NCBI RefSeq assembly: GCF_000472445.1
Contig: NZ_AXAJ01000010.1
Coordinates: forward strand, 1-64,000
DNA: 64,000 nt
DNA from: Burkholderia sp. WSM2230
GTDB lineage: Bacteria; Pseudomonadota; Gammaproteobacteria; Burkholderiales; Burkholderiaceae
Reading direction: 5' to 3'
Positions 62,594 through 64,000 of the stretch are shown here, in pieces; the first letter of the stretch is position 1; every line of letters begins with the position of its first letter. Both the position numbers and the translations under genes were made by a program. Under the pieces are notes generated by a model. It worked only from the letters and a program-made list of their open reading frames with translations. It had not been told where the DNA came from and did no database searches.

Positions 62594-63196
62594 ATGGACA
62601 ATCACACTCGTTCGGAAATAACCCGGAAGAAAGCAATCGAAGCGGCACTGGCTATACTTGCTCGTGACGGCGTCGGCGGTTTGACATTCGATGCATTGGC
62701 GCGTGAAAGCGGGATCAGCAAGGGCGGCCTGTTGCATCAGTTTCACACCAAGAACGGAATTCTCGAGGCGCTAGCTGAACATCATCGCCTTCATTTCGAG
62801 CAGGTCGCAAAGAAATACCTCGCTAAAGAAGGCTCATCAAAGGCGGAACAGACACTGTCCGCCCAGATTGCGATTTACCGCGAGTCGGCCAATCAGCCTC
62901 ATTCTGTTGCACGCGCTGTCCTTGCAACACTGATTGCAAGCCCGAATCCGGACCTTCTGGAACGTCTTCGGGCAATCGATCAAGAAACGTTGAAGAACAT
63001 TGAAGCAGAGGCGTCGAATCGTGACTTTTCATTGATTCGTCTGTTGGCCGCGAGCGGCCTTGCGTATTCGACGTTACTTGGCATGTCTTCACTGAGCCGG
63101 AAAGACCGTGACCGGCTGTTTGACACGTTGCTCGATGACGACGCATGGAAAACTGTGACCGCAAAGCCCCGGGCGAAGAAGCGCTCCGGCGCGTGA
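62594..63196 (+). CDS. TetR/AcrR family transcriptional regulator
   Basis: A 200-residue regulator. The N-terminal helix-turn-helix domain covers about residues 8-55, with recognition helix in GISKGGLLHQFHTKNGILEAL. The C-terminal ligand-binding domain is all helical, and the tail is basic (AKPRAKKRSG). It is the only regulator in the accessory block. Three palindromes of TetR size lie upstream of pqiA, the DUF3313 gene and tetR itself. The ligand is unknown. Its coding sequence looks less GC-rich than the housekeeping genes, which suggests acquisition. Confidence 0.92.
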   Translation: MDNHTRSEITRKKAIEAALAILARDGVGGLTFDALARESGISKGGLLHQFHTKNGILEALAEHHRLHFEQVAKKYLAKEGSSKAEQTLSAQIAIYRESANQPHSVARAVLATLIASPNPDLLERLRAIDQETLKNIEAEASNRDFSLIRLLAASGLAYSTLLGMSSLSRKDRDRLFDTLLDDDAWKTVTAKPRAKKRSGA

Positions 63197-63583
63197 GATG
63201 TTGATGCGAGCGCAATTCACAGTCGCCATGCCCGGCAAAAACGGCGCACAATAGACACCCCACGGGTGCCTGCCTTGCAGGTGTGAAGGTACGCGTCACT
63301 CGCCAGCGTACGGTCGGAGAAATCGCCCGACACAGTGGCGCGCGCATAGCAGCCGGAGTAACGCCCGGCCGCCCGTGGCCGTCTGTTTGCACTCACGCGA
63401 CTCCAAGCCCCGCGAATCACTTGTAGGCGGGCAACCGACCTGCCCGGCCCTGCACAGAACCGAGGGGCCATCAATGCCCATAACGTTATTGACCGTGCCT
63501 TCGGTTCAGCGAGGCAACATGAGCGCCGGCGCCACACGGAATCGGTTGGCCTTCGAGAAGCGCCTTTCACTCATTGCCGATTT
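63197..63583. other. Non-coding gap at the right end of the accessory block
   Basis: These 387 bp between tetR (+) and the DUF971 gene (-) contain no reading frame with protein-like features and no clear terminator. No duplicate of the tRNA-Ser 3' end was found here. Confidence 0.4.
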
Positions 63584-63871
63584 TCACTCGCCCTTCGCCA
63601 GCCGCTCCAGATAAACCCACGGAAAAATCCCGCGCTCGTGCCCGTCGTCGAACACGAGTTGCAGGCCATAGCCCCACGGCCGTACGTCGAGCAGCTTCAC
63701 ACCGGGTGATGAGAGCGGTAAAAGTTCGTCAAGCTTGCGCTTGCGACACTGCGCGCACATGCAGGCCGAGCGCAGCGCGGCAAACGGCAATTGCGCGGCA
63801 AAACCGTCTGGCCAGCGCATCGACAGGCTCGCGCTGGCTGAATCGATCGCAACGTGATCGGGGACGCTCAT
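63584..63871 (-). CDS. DUF971 / gamma-butyrobetaine hydroxylase-like N-terminal domain protein
   Basis: A 95-residue single-domain protein. It matches the GBBH-like N-terminal (DUF971) family: SLSMRWPDGFAAQLPFAALRSACMCAQCRKRK carries the Cys cluster (CMCAQC) that binds a metal in relatives, followed by VRPWGYGLQLVFDDGHERGIFPWVYLERL. Its start codon overlaps the stop of the upstream HEAT-repeat gene (ATGA), so the pair is translationally coupled. Function is unknown. Confidence 0.92.
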   Translation of the reverse strand: MSVPDHVAIDSASASLSMRWPDGFAAQLPFAALRSACMCAQCRKRKLDELLPLSSPGVKLLDVRPWGYGLQLVFDDGHERGIFPWVYLERLAKGE

Positions 63872-64000
63872 GGCCGACGCTCTGCAATTTGCCGCAACGC
63901 AATCCTTACTGCCTTGCGCACTTCAGGGTCGCCGTCAGCTTGCGCCGCATCGAGCGCGGCCAGTATCCGCACGTCGTCGATGCGGCCGACTTCCCCGAGC
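63868..64000 (-). CDS. HEAT-repeat protein, 3' end only
   Basis: The right edge cuts a minus-strand gene whose last 43 codons are readable. The end (LGEVGRIDDVRILAALD...VRKAVRIALRQIAERRP) is an amphipathic HEAT/PBS-lyase type repeat. The stop TGA overlaps the DUF971 start. Everything upstream is outside the window. Confidence 0.75.
   Translation of the reverse strand, partial: LGEVGRIDDVRILAALDAAQADGDPEVRKAVRIALRQIAERRP

Noticed and set aside
56967..63583. Search for a second copy of the tRNA-Ser 3' end (attachment site)
   Set aside because: No copy of the T arm and acceptor end was found by eye, so integration by a tRNA-targeting element is not shown directly.
63801..63818. AAACCGTCTGG half-operator inside the DUF971 gene
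   Set aside because: Only the left half matches; the right half is absent and the site is within coding DNA, so it is probably chance.

Overview
The window is chromosomal DNA of a betaproteobacterium of the Burkholderia/Paraburkholderia group. The support is high GC content, strong G/C bias at third codon positions (which produces long antisense shadow frames), and the gene order rlmN-rodZ-ispG-hisS-yfgM-bamB-der-hfq-hflX-hflK-hflC-yjeT-hisZ-purA. Many proteins also carry Ala/Pro/Lys-rich low-complexity stretches. The species cannot be fixed from the sequence alone. Almost everything up to about 57 kb is conserved housekeeping DNA; the last 7 kb, beyond a tRNA-Ser gene, looks accessory.

Layout. 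0.2-7.4 kb (+): PHP phosphoesterase, YciO-like protein, M50 peptidase, TrpS, a methyltransferase, DapA, the outer-membrane assembly lipoprotein BamC and a metallo-beta-lactamase-fold hydrolase. 7.5-8.2 kb (-): a Bax-inhibitor-1 family membrane protein. 8.5-26 kb (+): Ndk, RlmN, RodZ, IspG, HisS, YfgM-like, BamB, Der, Hfq, HflX, HflK, HflC, a YjeT-like protein, HisZ, PurA and a phosphoribosyltransferase. 26-35 kb: Kup (+), Tex (-), a coiled-coil poly-Gln exported protein, a YdcH-like protein and a DinG-type helicase (+). 35-44 kb: Ala-rich lipoprotein and YcfD-like oxygenase (-), SlyD (+), then a metallophosphoesterase-like protein, MutS, LplT and SuhB (-). 44-56.7 kb: TrmJ and CysE (+), LpxH, two cyclophilins and a TPR protein (-), then CysS, an AlkA-like glycosylase, AccA, TilS and LysC (+), ending with tRNA-Ser(GCU) and a strong terminator.

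57-63.2 kb is a self-contained block. A pqiA-pqiB-pqiC operon (MCE-type lipid/envelope transport, -) diverges from a DUF3313 lipoprotein and a two-helix membrane protein (+), and a TetR-family regulator lies downstream. Two perfect 18-bp palindromes of the form AAACCG-N6-CGGTTT sit in the divergent region, each overlapping a TTTACA -35 element spaced 17 bp from a possible -10. A near-copy lies upstream of tetR. This is best read as one TetR-controlled envelope regulon, and it is the most informative discovery in the window. The right edge returns to housekeeping genes: DUF971 and the 3' end of a HEAT-repeat gene.

Other notable items: a poly-Gln gene whose 3' end is a 15-bp tandem repeat in which every unit carries an in-frame TAG; 12-bp, 6-bp and 7-bp repeat tracts in or near several genes; a metallophosphoesterase-like protein that lacks canonical metal-ligand motifs and overlaps both neighbours; and a recurring TA(C/G)AATAGCGG promoter motif.
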